A stretch of DNA of 46,001 nucleotides from positions 1,837 to 47,837 of the forward strand of contig PS015220.1 in the NCBI GenBank assembly GCA_048213135.1, given 5' to 3'. Shown one piece after another: positions 1 through 10,664 of this stretch (position 1 is its first letter; each line of letters starts with the position of its first letter). This DNA comes from Reclinomonas americana ATCC 50394. Lineage: Eukaryota > Jakobida > Jakobea > Jakobida. The notes under the pieces were generated by a model. It did no database searches. It was given only the letters and a program-made list of their open reading frames with translations, and had not been told where the DNA came from. The translations under genes and the position numbers were made by a program.

Positions 1-2304
1 TTTCTCTCACGCGTGAGGCGTCGCCGAGGAGGGCAATCGGTGTTTTCTTTCAGCGCGCAACACGAAACCTGCAGTGCAATGGCATTGATGCGACTGGCCA
101 AGGTCAGCAGCCGACAGCAATTGTCGGGGTCGACCAGCGTCTGCAGAAAGTCGGCGCACTGACTCTTCAGCGACTCAATGTCAAAGTGTTCCGCCAGAAT
201 CAGCAGCTCCAACACGGTGTCCTGGTCGACGCGCAATTCTCTCGTGTACAGGTAGCTGCGTCACCGAGGGCGACAGTGAGTCGGCTGGTGTGGACCAAGC
301 GCACAACATCGACCTCTGTACACACCGGACAAACACCTCCAGCACCGCCTGCGAGTAGCCCGACAGTCGGACTTCTCCCGTGGCACTCTCCTCCATTCCC
401 GAGCGGAACAGGGCTACATCCAACACATCAGTCATCGCAGCAACAACAAGAATGAAAGCATAGGATGGCGTCTATTACCATCAAACACAGGGCTCACTGC
501 GCACAGCAAGAGGTGTGGAACGCGAACCCGACAGTCTTCGTCACTCAGCAGCGTAATGTCAGCCATGCCCGGCACATTGTCCACGTCCAGGAAGCGATTC
601 TGTACGAGCCAGCAGTCTCAGCTTGCTGGCGACAACAGGTCTCAGCGCAAGGAACAAACCAACAGCCAGGCGACCCGATTCTCCACATCCACCACACACG
701 GCACCTCCAGGCTTTGTAGCAGACGAAGGACGGGCGAATCCGTGCCTTTGCGCGAAAAAAACAAATGTTTAAAGGAAGTAAGCACACGCACATACACACA
801 AAATATGATATCGGAAGTGCACCTCGATCGAGTGTAGCGTGCCCAGCATACATGGCGGCCAGTGCACCCTCCACAACGGCGTCTTCTGCGGGCGTGCTGA
901 TGGTAATCTCCTGCGATTCGCGTGAGAAGCACGGAAGCTACATAGAGAGGGAGAGAAAACGCGTAACCGACCTCCACTGCGTGCTCCCGAGTGAACTGCG
1001 GTCGGAGAGCTGTGCAGTACGCGTACACGACCACAGCATGTGCCTCGAAACGCGACGCACTCCTGCAACAACAGAGATTGGTGATTCAGTCCCGCGTGTC
1101 AAGCAGAGAGTGCGACGATACAGAAGCGTACCCCGCGACCCGCAAAATGACGTCGGCGCGATCGCGATGACGTGCGCGATAACTTGCCTCCAGGCTGACC
1201 AAGGCCGGCGGCGGCGATACTTCAATGCCGCGCGCTCGGCCACGCAACTCAGCCTCCGGCGAGGAGTAGAGGAAGGTGGAGGCGGTGTGGAGAACCTTGA
1301 TGTTGCGCACCTGGATGGCGCGATTCCACGTCGAGATGCCAATGACCTGCAGTGTGACACGGGGAAAAAACACACACGAGGCACTGAGTTGGCGTGATCA
1401 TTGCGATGAGCGGCGAAAGACGGCACGACCCACCCGCACAGTGCCAATCATATCCGGGTCCTCGGCCACCAGCGTAATGTTGGCCAACCGCACATCGCCC
1501 TTACCGCAAAACACAAACGACCGCCACACACCAAACCAGTGCGTCTCAAAGTCCCCACCCATCACGGCACTGGGGCACTGCGCGTGCGTCTTGGAGACCA
1601 GCGGCTTGCCACGACGTCGAATTGTGCTCTTCTTGTTGTCGAAGCCTCCAATGTTGAACTCGTACGGCGCCGCCGTGCCCTCCCACCGCGTGTCGCCAAA
1701 CTGCGATCGCCGAGCCCCGACATCGTCAAAGCACACGTGCAAATCGTTGCTACCGCGCGCCTCCAGCATCACGACTCCATCACCCGCCGACGGTAACCTC
1801 AGATCGTCGTCCTCCAGGAACACGTAGCGTGCTTTGCGAGGCCCAAAGTTCAACACGACCGCGTTTCGCGGCACATGCTGCACGCGCATTCCGCCGACCA
1901 GTGCACTGGTGCTACTGCTGCTGCTGCTGCTGCCAATAGAAGAGCCACGATCTGTTGGCTGCTGTTGTGGTGGTGGTGGTGGTGGTGGTGGTGCTGGCGG
2001 AGACACCACTGTGATGAGACGCTGGTGGCCGCCGCTGTCACTGTGCTGCGCATCGAGCATAGGCGGCGATGCGTCATCGCCCGAGATCATTCCACGCACC
2101 AGCGACTGCTCTCTGTGCACCAAACATACGCACACGCACTCGGTGAGGTGAAGTGCGCAAGGAGATGTGGATGTGCGGCATGAGAGAATCAGCGACACCG
2201 AATGAATGCCACTCTCGCACATGATTGAGCATTTGCGCAATGTGTGCGCGTGAGTGTGTGTGTGTGAAGACAAGAGTGGGAGTGGGAGGTGTGGTCTCAT
2301 CCAT
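1..2304 (-). CDS. Double-BTB protein with farnesoic-acid-O-methyltransferase-type domain (3' end cut by window)
   Basis: The start is chosen at MDETTPPTPT because a phase-0 splice joins it to SLVRGMISGDD. A Pro/Ser-rich leader follows, then a Methyltransf_FA-type beta-sandwich. Its family pattern is visible: YEFNIGGFDNKKSTIRR, HWFGVW, then DPDMIG spliced to VIGISTWN. After that come two BTB modules: a first, degenerate one (DVILRVAGSASRFEAHAVVVYAY, joined across an intron) and a clear second one (MADITLLSDEDCRVRVPH, ALFRSGMEES, YLYTRELRVD, ILAEHFDIESLKSQCADFL). Introns at 256-325 and 414-478 restore the second BTB frame exactly. BTB modules usually dimerise and serve as substrate adaptors for cullin-3 ligases; that role is inferred. 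Despite its name, the FA-type fold is a binding module and no methyltransferase activity is implied. The C-terminus lies beyond position 1. Confidence 0.85.
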
Positions 2305-2443
2305 CACACTAACCGCTGTTGCCGTGTTTCGCCCGCTGCTGCTTTCTTTTTCTTCTTCTTTGTCGACGGAGGATCGTTGTCGAATATTGGCGCGCGGGAC
2401 ACACAATCAATCAATCACCCGCAGAGACGACGACGAGCTTCAC

Positions 2444-4388
2444 TTAAATAATGTTGAGCCGGGCGTAAATGGTGTCCACTCGCTGCGTCAAAAAGTACAC
2501 CTTCTCCTGCGCATGCATCAGCTCGGTCACCGAGTCGGCCAGTTCCTGCAGGCCTCCGGAAATGAGCGACAACTGTATTCGGAAAGCAAAGTCAAACAAC
2601 AACAAACCTGCTGTACACGCAGCCGCACGGCATTGCTGGCATCCAGTTCCTTGTCGCGATCCGACAGCTTCCTTCGCATCTCTTCGACTGTGGTCTTGGA
2701 CTCCTGCGCGTTAACAAATCAGTGCGCTGGCCACACCACCACCAAAGGATGGAAAAATGTGACGAACCGCCTCCGATGACACCAGTCGCACGTTGGACTG
2801 CTGAGCAGCGGTGAGCTGCTTGGCCAGTGTCTCGTGCCGCTCTTCCCAGCTGTGGAGCTGCACGTTGAGTCGGTCCAGTTGCTCCTGCAGGTGCTCCCGC
2901 AGGCTGTTTTGTGCGGCCAGCTCACGGCGCAGCAAGTCGGCGTCCCGACGCAGCTGCTCCGACTCCTTCAGTGCTCCAATCAGCTTGTGCTGCAGATATG
3001 TGTTGCGTCCGTCCACCAGGTGCGCACGATCCTTGATGGAGTCGAGGCCTCGGACGGACTCGTCGAGTGCCGAAAACTTGTTGCCAAGCTCGACGATTTC
3101 GCCCTCGAGTTTCTTGCACTGCGCCTGCCACTTGGACACGGTGTCTTCCAGGGCATCGTTCTCGGCACGCAGCCTCGATGTCTCCAGCAGGAACGCATTG
3201 TTGCGGCTGTGGCTGGTCTCCAGGTCGTGCTGAGCCACACACGCATCAGTGAGGAAAGAAGTGTGCGGTACCATCGGCTGGTGAACACAGACAAACCGAC
3301 AGCACGGCCACTGCATCGAGGAGACGGACGCGCTCATCCTCCTCGCCCATCATGGTGCGCTCGTAGATGAGGCGCCAGTACTCGGCCGCCCGCGCTGCCG
3401 CCGCTAATCGCTCCTCCGATTGCACCTTGTCGCGTGTCAATTGCGCTCTACAATCGACATGAGCATGAGTTAGTCACCTACCGCGGCAGAACGCCGTTGC
3501 GGCACCGACAAACAACGCAACAGTGAGCGCGCCAGATCATTCATCCGCTTCGTCTGCTCGGGACTCTTGACCTCGCCCGCATCAGCGGCAGCCGCTTGCT
3601 GTTGCTGCTGCTGTTGCTGCTGTTGCTGTTGTTGACCGCGTTCCACAGCCGACATGCCGCGTCGCCGCGGACTAGTCGGACTCGCATGCTTCTCCTTCTC
3701 TGCCAAGGCTGCTGCCGTCGCCTGCTGCTTGGTGCGCAGACTGGCCAGCCGTGACACCAACTGCGCCACCTCCTCCGCAAGCCGCGAGTTGTCGGCCGAC
3801 ACCGCCTGCGTGTGCCCCTCCATCAAGTGCCGCTGCTGCGCCCACTCCTGCCGATCCAACTCCGCCTGCTGCCGCACCTCATCCAACTCTCGCCGCAACG
3901 CATTGATGCGCAGCGCCTGCTCTTGTCGCTCACCGACCTGTATAGTCGTGAGTTGCACACGACGGAACTCCCAACAGAGAGGAAGACACACACACCTCGC
4001 GCTTCCGCACGATCGCCACGTCGTTCTCCAGTCGCTGCTTGGCCTCACGCAGCTCCGACAGCGCCTTGACATCGTCATCTGCTCGCACACGCAGGGCCTC
4101 ATTCTCTGCACTCAGGGCCCGCGCCTGCATCACACACACACACGCATCAGCACACCGCATCACACCACTGTCTCTCCTCCTTCTGCTCCTCCCTCTCACC
4201 GTCTCCTGCAACTGCTGAATGCGCTCCAGTGCCACGGCCAGCTCGCTCTTTGGTTTTCCACTCTGTGGAGGCGATGATGCAGCCGGAGAAGAAGACGACT
4301 GTGCTGGCGGTGTTGGTGGCGGTGGACGTGGAGGCGGTGAGGAAGCCACCGAAGCCACCGAAGCCGCAATCGCCTGCTCGTCGCTCAT
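2444..4388 (-). CDS. Coiled-coil protein with proline-rich N-terminus and polyQ tract
   Basis: The start is MSDEQAIAASVAS, and the stop follows a C-terminal RVDTIYARLNII. A short Pro/Ser-rich head leads into a coiled coil with heptad-like Leu spacing (ELAVALERIQQLQETV, NEALRVRADDDVKALSEL, RREDLDEV-like segments), a polyQ run of about 13 residues near 3600-3640, and a second long coiled coil (SRLRAENDALEDTVSKWQ, LREHLQEQLDRLNVQLHS). Five or more short introns separate the pieces. No catalytic domain or membrane segment is visible, so it is probably a structural or scaffold protein. The helices are not specific enough to name a family. It is divergently paired with the VASt gene, 78 bases away. 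Confidence 0.75.
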
Positions 4389-4466
4389 GAAGACGACACA
4401 GACACACGAGCGGCTCTCAGTCGCCTGCAGGACATTGTTTTTCGACCCCTCTACTCGTTGTTGGCG
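4389..4466. promoter_or_regulatory. Shared divergent promoter interval (78 bp)
   Basis: Only 78 bases separate the start codon of the minus-strand coiled-coil gene from that of the plus-strand VASt gene, so both core promoters and both 5' leaders must fit here. No TATA-like element is visible. The role is inferred from gene positions. Confidence 0.5.
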
Positions 4467-6015
4467 ATGGTGAAGCAGATTGTGTTGGAGGAGGTGTTTG
4501 CGGGTCCTGTGGAGGCTGTGTGGGCATGCACGTTTGGCGATCCGCGATTTAATCAGCGGTACCACGATGCGCGTGGCGATCGAGGTATCTTCTTCCTCTC
4601 TCTCTCTCTGCCCCTTTGTGCGATTCTCTCATGTGGGTGGTGATAGATCTGGTGGTCAGCGAGTGGGCACCGGTGACTGGAGAGGCGGGAGTGGAGGCAC
4701 GACGAACGGTGTCGTTCACGGCGGATCTGAAGGTTCCGCGACTGATTGAGGGCTTCATTGGTTGCGTTGGCCTCCTCCGGTGCTGTGTGTCTACCGTGCT
4801 CGCCCGCTCATGGTGACTCCACACGCACAGGCGCCAAGTGCGTAATGGCGAGAATTGTCGAGACGCGGAGAAGCGCAGTGCCCGGATCTGAGTTGCGTTT
4901 CGGTCTCGCTTTCATGCCCGTCGTTGAACTTTTTCTGTGCGAGAGAGTGCTCACTGCGTGGGGCAATCCAGTGCGTACGTGGTGTTCAACGAGAGTCACC
5001 TGAGCGGATTCCCGATGGCCAGTCAATTCCGAAGCACGCAGCTGTATCGTCTGTCGGCGACCGGCGGCGATCGCACTCGCATCCTGGCCGAGGGCAATGT
5101 CGAGTTTACTGGAGGGATGTGGCCTGTGCGCGGCAAGGTGGAGTCCGACATGGAGGAGAAGGTGCGCGCCGGACTGGAGCTGTGGATGCGTATCGCCCAC
5201 GAGTCGCTGCGTGAGTTCCTCGAGCGGGCGGCAAGAGAACGCGAGGCCGCTGCAGCGGCTGCTGTTGCTGGAGCTCAGTCACCCGCCATGGTCGTGGATG
5301 AGCCGAGTGCCGCACCACTCTCGCGAGCCCCACCACCACCGCGCCAGCTGCGACCACCATCGACTGGCGGAGAGGTCACGCGGCAGACCCCCAGTGTGTT
5401 GGAACTCGACGAGGATGTGTTTTTCGACACGCGAGAGGCGTCGACACCAAACGAGATCTCGGCCATTAGCGCCGCCGAGAGCGTCGACTATGACGACGAT
5501 CACGACGTGGACGAGGACGATGATGACGACGATCGGCTGAGTGGTTCCGCCTCGTCGTTCGCTCCGATTCGGCCGGCCATGTCCGCCGCTGCGCCATTAG
5601 CACAACGCAGTGGGGTGAGCACATTTTTTCCGGCTGCACTGTGTGACGATGCATGCATGGCTGATCGTGCGTCACGCAGAGTGTGTCATCGGTGGTGGGC
5701 ACCGACACGGTCAACACACTGGTGCGTGCCATCAACCGGTTATCGGATCGCGTCGAGGTGCTGGAGCGCTTGGTGAATCCGGCCAGTCGCGCCAGTGCCG
5801 CCGCCACCGCCGCCGCCGCCGCCGCCACTCCACAGCAGCCAACGCCCATATCCACCACTGTGTCACCACTGTCGTCGGCACAATCAAGTCCGGTGGTGGG
5901 GCGCGCACAGTCGCATGCGTGGTCCTTGTCGTGGAAATCGTCGTTCGTGGTCGGTGTGTGCACGGTTATCGTGGGCGTAGGTGCCGGACTCTTTTGGTGG
6001 CGACGACGCAAGTAA
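4467..6015 (+). CDS. Tail-anchored VASt-domain protein (GRAMD1/Lam-like sterol transfer fold, no GRAM domain)
   Basis: The start MVKQIVLEEVFAGPVEAVW opens directly into the VASt (VAD1/StAR-related) fold. Later family blocks are DLVVSEWAPVTG, ARRTVSFTADLKVP, AYVVFNESHLSGFP and VEFTGGMWPVRGKVESDMEEK. The domain spans roughly residues 1-190. A low-complexity, very acidic linker follows (YDDDHDVDEDDDDDD), then a short helix (VNTLVRAINRLSDRVEVLER), an alanine/proline tract, and one C-terminal membrane helix (SFVVGVCTVIVGVGAGLFWW) ending in RRRK. Relatives such as Aster/Lam proteins move sterol between membranes at ER contact sites; by analogy this would be ER-tail-anchored. Unlike most relatives it has no N-terminal GRAM domain. 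Two introns begin with GTTGCG (4759 and about 4892), the second fixed by reading frame. Confidence 0.85.
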
Positions 6016-6095
6016 ATAGACGATAATGGCATTACAATGTTGTTTTTTGTGCTGTCGACAGCAACCGCCACGTGCTGCTGCGGAGCTCTCCCTCA

Positions 6096-7943
6096 TCAGT
6101 GACCAAACACCAGGCGCTCCAGCATTTTCTTGATCGTGACTGTGGGAAGGCAGGTGAGCACAGACAGCAGCAAACGGCAGGGCGATTGCGAGGGAAAGAC
6201 GTACCCATCTGTGGGCCCACGTTGCTGGCGTACTCGGGACCCGTGAAGCCCCACCAGTCGAAGCATCCATTCTGTTGGGGAGCGAGTTCAGACAGTGTGG
6301 CATATGGAGGGCTGCTGTGTGGCAACACTCACCGGGTTGAGGGCATTGGTGCGTGCCTGAGGCCACAGCACAATAATGTTGTTGGTCTCGGCCCATCGGT
6401 GCAAGCCAGAGTGGTTGAGGAAGGTGGTGCCGATCTTGTCGGGGTACATGAGGCATCCGTGCAGCATGACAAACAGCTTGCACAAGGCTGCGCATGCATG
6501 CGTGGTCAACATGAAGATGCCAGCACGAGAAACAGTTATTAAGGGAAGCATACCTTGCTGCTGGCACGCAGTTGGTACGTAGACGTAGCCAATGTCGTGC
6601 AGTGAAATGGTCTCCGAGGTCCACAGACCCGGGAAGAACTCCAGCTGGTTGAACGAGAGCAACTGCATTGTGCTGTGTGTGAGGCACGGGAGAGAGAGAG
6701 GAGGAGGGCACGAAGAGTTCCGTCTCCACACGCAACATTCTCCGGCAGACCGCCGTACGGGACCGTGGGAGCCGACAGCGTGTTGTTGTACAGATGCTGC
6801 AGCATCGCACCTGCCATGTCGTAGTGGCAGTTGCTAATGTACGGGTCTCCGAGCACGCTGCCTGTGTGTGCGTGTGACGAGCACGAGGTGAGAAACAAGC
6901 AGGTGCACAACGGTGGCGAGTCATGTATCACAAGCAACACAACAATCGTTGCCGAAAAAGTCGGTGATCCACGCATGCTCCGACGGGATCTCGTAGTCGG
7001 TCAGCAGGCTGCCACCTGCGGTACACTGCATGAGCGCGACGCAGCACCAGCATAGAAACCCGAGTCACACAAACCAGTGCGAGACAGGAAATGCTCGTAG
7101 TACTCCTCCAGCTTCTTCACCACTCCCGGGTGCACAACCGTGTCCTTGGTGCCACTGCACGCGAGTCAGCGGATCACCAGCATGAGCGTGTGGTCTTTCT
7201 CTCACGCACCTGTACAGGTACACTCGGGCGTCGGCCAAGTTGCTCGTGTCATCAATGAAGCCCGACAGCGCAGTCGACTCAGTGATGCCTACAATGTGCA
7301 CGCACAGTGAGCGAGAAGAAAAGGAGGAGCGCGAGAAGATGCGATTGCGCGCACCAATGAGCTCCTTGACAGAGATCAGAGACGGGTACTTCATGCACGA
7401 GGAGAGCGCAATGGAGGCTTGTGCCTGGGCACCTGTGAACGTGCGCGCGTGTGTGTATGTGCAGGGGGAGAGAGGGAGAGAGGGAGAGAGCAGCACAATG
7501 GACGTACACCAGAAGGGACCACCGGCTGAGATGCCAGCTCCAGAGAACATGTTGGAGTAGGCCACATGCAATTGCACCGCCTGCCAGTGTGCGTGTCAGA
7601 GGCAGACATGGGGAGAGAGAGACAGAGACAGAGAGACACACCATGTAGGCACCGGATGAAATGCCACCAACAGTGATAGAATGTGGATCCACACGGTAGC
7701 TCTCTGAAAGAGAGAGACAGAACATTGGTGAGTGACGCATGAGAGGGGAGCGAGAGAGCTTGTGAGAACGCGCGCGCAACGGAGAGCGGCGCCAACGTGG
7801 TTGCTCTCATCGCTCTCGCTGTCGGCCATGCCGCGCAGCAGCACAGACGCGCGCGCGACTGCAGTCATCGCGAGCAGCAGCAGCAGGAGTAGTGTAAGCG
7901 CCACAGTCGTCACTGACATGACTCGTGGTGGTGTGAGCGCCAT
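6096..7943 (-). CDS. Secreted PHB-depolymerase-like esterase
   Basis: The start MALTPPRVMSVTTVALTLLL is an evident signal peptide. The catalytic serine motif is in ITVGGISSGAYM (lipase-type GxSxG-like box), followed by NMFSGAGISAGGPFWC. Further family blocks are GTKDTVVHPGVV, EHAWITDFFGNDC (likely catalytic-His region), FFPGLWTSETISLHDIGYVYVP, LFVMLHGCLM (HGC oxyanion block) and NGCFDWWGFTGPEY. These match the alpha/beta-hydrolase poly(3-hydroxybutyrate) depolymerase family, which cleaves stored or extracellular polyester. The HGC block lies after the GISSG block, which is the reverse of the usual linear order in short bacterial enzymes. About nine small introns split the gene, so it is a resident eukaryotic gene. 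A bacterivore digesting PHB granules would be a natural setting (inference). It ends 80 bases from the convergent VASt gene. Confidence 0.8.
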
Positions 7944-8069
7944 GATGACTGATTGCTAGACGTGGAGGACCGACGCGCGACGTCCGTCTTTCTCTCGACT
8001 CGCTACTGGCAGTCGCGTAACACAAGAGGCCGTTGTTCTTTCTCACTCGTTTCGTTCACTATATGATCA

Positions 8070-8826
8070 CTACTTGCTCGTCGGCTTTTGCGGCTGTTGT
8101 CCGCCGGGAGGAGGAGGCAAGAAGGCAGGCGGCTGCTGCAACTGCTGGTACTGCTGCTGTTGCTGTTGCTGTTGCTGCTGCTGAGGAGTCATGTACGGCG
8201 AGGGGTTCATGGGCGGCTGCGGTCGCATACCAGCCGGAGCAGGCATGCCAGGTGCTGGAGGCATTCCCGGCTGCGGTGGCTGCTGTTGCTGCTGCTGCTG
8301 CTGTTGATAGCCATACGGAACCGCAGAGGCGCCTGGAGGCATCTGGTACTGCGCGTAGGCGACGTACTGTGGCTGCGGAGGCGGGGCTACGAGCAGCGGC
8401 GATCGCGAGGATTGGCTGGGGGCGCCGTAGAGGAGGCGCATGCGGCGGCGACGCCACACGATAAAGGCAATGGCGCTGATGATGGTGAGTACCACGACAG
8501 AGACGATGACGCCGACGGCCCACTTGGGGAGGCCACCGCAGATGCACTGTGTGCGCGGACGACGGAGAATCGTCAGTGATCGAACACGCCCACGTGGACG
8601 CACACACACTCTCCTCTCTCCTCCACACACAGACACGCACCGACGTGCTGGTGCCAATGGAGATCCAGGTGTAGGAAAAGTAGGAGGAGCAGCAGTAGCT
8701 GCAGGCGAACTCGCTGTAGGCGTTGCTGCAGTCGGCCAGCGCAGGCTCACTCACGGCCACCACCATCATCACCACAGCTGCGGCCAGCAAGATAACAGGC
8801 GACATTGATGTAGTCCGACGACGCAT
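8070..8826 (-). CDS. Small type I membrane protein, Shisa/CYYR1/WBP1-like architecture
   Basis: Two in-frame ATGs exist, MRRRTTSMSPVILL and the inner MSPVILL; either is followed by a signal peptide ending near SEPALA. The short ectodomain is cysteine-rich (DCSNAYSEFACSYCCSSYFSY, then CICGG across an intron). One membrane helix follows (WAVGVIVSVVVLTIISAIAF), then WRRRR and a long cytosolic tail rich in Pro, Gln, Gly and Tyr with two polyQ runs. This plan is that of the Shisa/CYYR1/VOPP1/WBP1 group of adaptor proteins, whose tails bind WW-domain proteins; tail motifs such as PPPPGG fit only loosely. The family assignment rests on architecture and cysteine pattern, not detailed similarity. One intron separates ectodomain from helix. 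Confidence 0.65.
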
Positions 8827-8884
8827 TCCTGTCGCGAAACAGAGAGGAACGAAACGAGAGGAAGTGGCAGGACGACTGTTCACT

Positions 8885-10520
8885 TCATGACTCGCGGTCT
8901 CGACCAGAGTACGCTGCAAGGACCCAGGCGTAGGCCTCGCGGGAGGCCACCACCGCGTCGGGCGGTACAGAATCGGCGCGATGAAACTCGGCGGCCAGTG
9001 CCTCTGCTTGCTCGGCAATCGATTGTCGGAAGCGCAGCATGGTTGCGGCGCACGTGTCGGCCGCCTCGCCTTCCGGCACCGCCTTGGAGACGGCAAAGCC
9101 ACGGCACTGCAGTGGGTGGTGGTCGGTATAACGCAGCAGGAGAGGGAAGAAGCGACATGCATGCTGTACAACACCTTGTACCGCAGAGTGTCGACGGCCA
9201 CTCGCACGGCCTCATTGTCGTGCTGCGACGGTCCTACGTGCCGCACAAGCACCTGCAGTGTCAGCAGCCAGCAACTGGCGTGTCTCGGCAACAACGTGAA
9301 GCACGCATGCAGCGCCTGCAGCGCCTCATCGACTCGCCGGCACGCCAGCATCTCGCGAGCCCGTCGCAACTGTGCCGCCGGTCGCAGATGCGGAGCCGGC
9401 GCTGCCTCCTCGCCCTCATCGCCACCATCGCTCTCCTCGTGGGCACGGGCCAGACGCAGGCGGCAGCGGGCAACAACGTCGCNNNNNNNNNNNNNNNNNN
9501 NNNNNNNNNNNNNNNNNNNNNNNNNNNNNNNNNNNNNNNNNNNNNNNNNNNNNNNNNNNNNNNNNNNNNNNNNNNNNNNNNNNNNNNNNNNNNNNNNNNN
9601 NNNNNNNNNNNNNNNNNNNNNNNNNNNNNNNNNNNNNNNNNNNNNNNNNNNNNNNNNNNNNNNNNNNNNNNNNNNNNNNNNNNNNNNNNNNNNNNNNNNN
9701 NNNNNNNNNNNNNNNNNNNNNNNNNNNNNNNNNNNNNNNNNNNNNNNNNNNNNNNNNNNNNNNNNNNNNNNNNNNNNNNNNNNNNNNNNNNNNNNNNNNN
9801 NNNNNNNNNNNNNNNNNNNNNNNNNNNNNNNNNNNNNNNNNNNNNNNNNNNNNNNNNNNNNNNNNNNNNNNNNNNNNNNNNNNNNNNNNNNNNNNNNNNN
9901 NNNNNNNNNNNNNNNNNNNNNNNNNNNNNNNNNNNNNNNNNNNNNNNNNNNNNNNNNNNNNNNNNNNNNNNNNNNNNNNNNNNNNNNNNNNNNNNNNNNN
10001 NNNNNNNNNNNNNNNNNNNNNNNNNNNNNNNNNNNNNNNGCAACCAGCGCTCATCGACTCCTGCCGGACTGCCGCTCTCGTCGTCATCATCATCCTCCCG
10101 CGCCTCGCCTTCCTCAACACCGTCGGCTTGCAGGAGCTGCCGCAGTGCACTCTTGGCTGCGCGCAGGCACTCATCGAAGCGACCACGTCGGTACAGCAGA
10201 TCGAGACGCGGACGCAGTGCCAGTGGATCGTCAGCATCGGCCGTCACAAACCACTGTGTTGTGGAGAGTGAGGAGGGTGCACACACACACACACAAACAC
10301 ACACTATGTACGGGCGAACCTCGGGCGCCACCGTCACCGCTGTGTAGGGAGCTGCAGGGGGCACTGGCAGTTCGCCGCTGCATGCAGTCGCGTGTGAGTC
10401 TCATTGTCTCTCCCCCTCCGCCGTTTCTCGACGCAACCGAGGACGCTGTGTGCTACCGCTGCTACCACCACCAAAGAGGTCGTCATCAAACGCAAAACCC
10501 TCGTCGCTCTCCCCGAGCAT
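8885..10520 (-). CDS. TPR-like protein (interrupted by a scaffold gap)
   Basis: The likely start is MLGESDEGFAFDDDLFGGG at 10520, 145 bases from the proteasome gene. The next exons read PYTAVTVAPEVRPYI and then TQWFVTADADDPLALRPRLD, LLYRRGRFDECLRAAKSAL, which look like helix pairs of tetratricopeptide type. After the gap come LRRAREMLACRRVDEALQAL, HACFTLLPRHASCWLLTLQV, a splice LRYK to CRGFAVSKAVPEG, and the C-terminus AWVLAAYSGRDRES. TPRs generally form protein-binding solenoids. I cannot assign an orthologue. The gap at 9483-10039 hides roughly a third of the protein. Confidence 0.65.
9483..10039. other. Assembly gap (557 N)
   Basis: A run of N inside the TPR gene. The coding frame resumes on both sides, so the gap lies within coding sequence or an intron of that gene. 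Confidence 0.99.
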
Positions 10521-10664
10521 GCAAACACAAACGAATGACAACTTGCTTCCGTCCCGACGTTCATTGCGTTCACACTCTCCCGTCTCTCTTCGCCAACAAC
10601 AACAACGATAACAGCATCACGACAGCAGATCCCCTTCCCCATTCTCTCTCTCACTCTCTCTCCC

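Noticed and set aside
765-1397. Plus-strand open frame opposite the BTB gene
   Set aside because: Compositionally biased shadow of the BTB exons and introns; no motif.
3595-3640. CAG/GTT-type trinucleotide runs as separate repeat loci
   Set aside because: They lie in frame in coding sequence and read as polyQ, so they are described within the genes (also at 8150-8300).
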